Below are positions 5,790-6,738 of a stretch of 6,738 nt of DNA, piece by piece (the stretch's first letter is position 1; every line of letters begins with the position of its first letter). The notes beneath the pieces are model-generated. The model did not search any database. It saw only the letters and a program-made list of their open reading frames with translations, and was not told where the DNA came from. A program made the position numbers and the translations under genes. The stretch covers positions 1 through 6,738 of the forward strand of contig DHHZ01000103.1 in the NCBI GenBank assembly GCA_002403515.1, written 5' to 3'. This DNA comes from Legionellales bacterium UBA4759 (GTDB taxonomy: Bacteria; Pseudomonadota; Gammaproteobacteria; Legionellales; Legionellaceae).

Positions 5790-5808
5790 AGGCTCAATAA
5801 GAGCCTTT
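5788..5808. terminator. Bidirectional intrinsic terminator between deoB and the convergent F-box gene
   Basis: A perfect 8-bp stem (AAAGGCTC 5788-5795, GAGCCTTT 5801-5808) has a 5-base AATAA loop. It starts within the deoB stop codon (5787-5789) and ends 4 bp from the TAA of the convergent gene (5815-5813). The A/T-rich arms supply a U-run in either direction (TTT on the plus strand, TTTAAAAT on the minus). One hairpin therefore probably ends both transcripts; the short U-tracts suggest moderate efficiency. Confidence 0.75.
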
Positions 5809-5812
5809 CATG

Positions 5813-6738
5813 TTATATTACTTGGTGAATTCTTTTAGCCATTTCTTCATCAGTTAAAAGAGGATCATTTTTCAGGTATCTTCCTCTTTCATATACGCTG
5901 CTATTTCCGATACTTGTCCATACGTTGTGCCCCTCGTGACAGGTATAATTTTCTATAACATTATGATTAAATATAGAAATGTATCTGTGGAAGTATTGAT
6001 CGCTGATCCGTCCTGTAATCACGCCTTTTGAAATACCATTTCTTTGCAATTCTTCAACGCTTGAATTAAAGTTTTGAGCAAGCTTCCTAGGATGGATGGT
6101 TTCAAAAAGTTGAGCCGGGAAAAAATGATTTGCCATTAAAGTCAAAGACTCTACGGAGTTTTCATGAACAAGCAATGCAGGATTGATAAACCATATATAT
6201 TCAATATTATACTTTAATGATGTTTTCAATAAATAATTTGTTGCGCAATGATAGTCTTCGATGAGCGACTTGAATGAAGCATGTAAGCTTAGATCTAAAA
6301 AAATGGGTTGTAAATCTTTAGCGGGTAAATAATGCGTGATATTTCTAAGAACATCTTCAGGTAATTTAGAAAAAAAATTCGTTTTTGGCTTTTGCTTGGC
6401 AAGGTAATCAAAGTGAGCATTATACAAGGTTGCACCTTTAATCACTTTATCGAATTGTTCTAAAATAATTGTATTGGGAAAGAAAAACCTTGATAATCTG
6501 AATGAAAAATAATGATTAAATAATATTTCAAAAATTACAAAATCAATAAATTTAAATAATCCGGACAAGGGCGAATAAAAATACTTAAATAAGAATCTAG
6601 AATTTCCTTGGAAATCTTCAGGGCGATGTTTACTCAAATAGACAGCATCCACAAGAGCTATTGAACGAGCGCTTGTTTGATAATCAGGGGCAGTCAAATA
6701 TTGATGGATAGCTTGTTTACTCACCTTACGCACGGGCT
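5813..6738 (-). CDS. F-box-motif protein, candidate host-directed effector (5' end possibly cut)
   Basis: I do not recognise the full-length family. The first start-like codon in the window is GTG at 6733-6731 (306 aa), but the frame stays open to the edge, so the true start may lie outside. Residues below are counted from that GTG. Residues about 122-150 (KLPEDVLRNITHYLPAKDLQ and onward) follow the F-box pattern LPxxxLxxIxxxLPxxDL closely; F-boxes bind Skp1 in eukaryotic SCF ubiquitin ligases. Bacteria lack that machinery, so such proteins in intracellular bacteria (for example Legionella AnkB and LegU1) are injected effectors. Residues about 48-90 are unusually rich in Phe, Tyr, Leu and Ile (FKFIDFVIFEILF) and may be a membrane-associated or buried helical segment. 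The C-terminal half (170-306) is mixed and aromatic-rich, without recognised repeats such as ankyrin or LRR. The C-terminus has a DEE cluster, only weakly like a Dot/Icm signal. Convergent to deoB and monocistronic here. Confidence 0.75.
   Translation of the reverse strand, partial: PVRKVSKQAIHQYLTAPDYQTSARSIALVDAVYLSKHRPEDFQGNSRFLFKYFYSPLSGLFKFIDFVIFEILFNHYFSFRLSRFFFPNTIILEQFDKVIKGATLYNAHFDYLAKQKPKTNFFSKLPEDVLRNITHYLPAKDLQPIFLDLSLHASFKSLIEDYHCATNYLLKTSLKYNIEYIWFINPALLVHENSVESLTLMANHFFPAQLFETIHPRKLAQNFNSSVEELQRNGISKGVITGRISDQYFHRYISIFNHNVIENYTCHEGHNVWTSIGNSSVYERGRYLKNDPLLTDEEMAKRIHQVI

Noticed and set aside
1..6738. Insertion sequence, CRISPR array, tRNA or attachment site
   Set aside because: No transposase-like translation, terminal inverted repeats, regularly spaced repeats or cloverleaf sequence were seen. 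The only repeats are the diverged paralogue blocks.

Overview
The window looks like chromosomal DNA from an AT-rich, host-associated gammaproteobacterium, most plausibly a member of the Legionellales (Legionella/Coxiella/Berkiella type). That placement is inference from three things: two adjacent MFS transporters resembling the Pht (phagosomal transporter) group, a protein with an F-box-like motif (a eukaryotic-type ubiquitin-ligase adaptor element typical of intracellular bacteria), and unrecognised AT-rich genes. No species-specific marker is present.

Layout. (1) Positions 1-1974, minus strand: a tandem pair of diverged paralogues of unknown function, both broken. The upstream copy (683-1939) is covered by two ORFs plus a third open stretch. 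They join into one reading frame of about 418 codons if one base is removed from an A7 run (1694-1700) and one is added, most likely in the A5 run at 915-919 (runs named as read on the minus strand). The downstream copy (28-641) has lost one T from a T6 run (601-606), carries an in-frame TAA, lacks a 68-codon central segment and lacks the C-terminal domain. Promoter and leader were duplicated with the gene: both copies have TCTATAAT followed by a similar leader. A strong hairpin at 3-22 closes the array.

(2) Positions 2018-5789, plus strand: a compact three-gene operon with an extended -10 promoter (2015-2023), two Pht-like MFS permeases 6 bp apart, then deoB (phosphopentomutase) 9 bp downstream. 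A coherent reading is uptake of a nucleoside, pentose or related host nutrient, followed by entry of (deoxy)ribose-1-phosphate into central metabolism as the 5-phosphate. Transporter specificity is inferred only from context.

(3) Positions 5788-5808: a perfect 8-bp hairpin serving as a shared terminator between the operon and the convergent gene. (4) Positions 5813 to the right edge, minus strand: an unrecognised protein of at least 306 aa with an F-box-like motif at about residues 122-150. It is a candidate secreted effector, and its 5' end may lie outside the window.

The metabolic operon is intact, including across a T8 run, while both neighbouring paralogues are frameshifted at homopolymers. 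This favours real decay (or homopolymer-based on/off switching) of the accessory genes over poor sequence quality.
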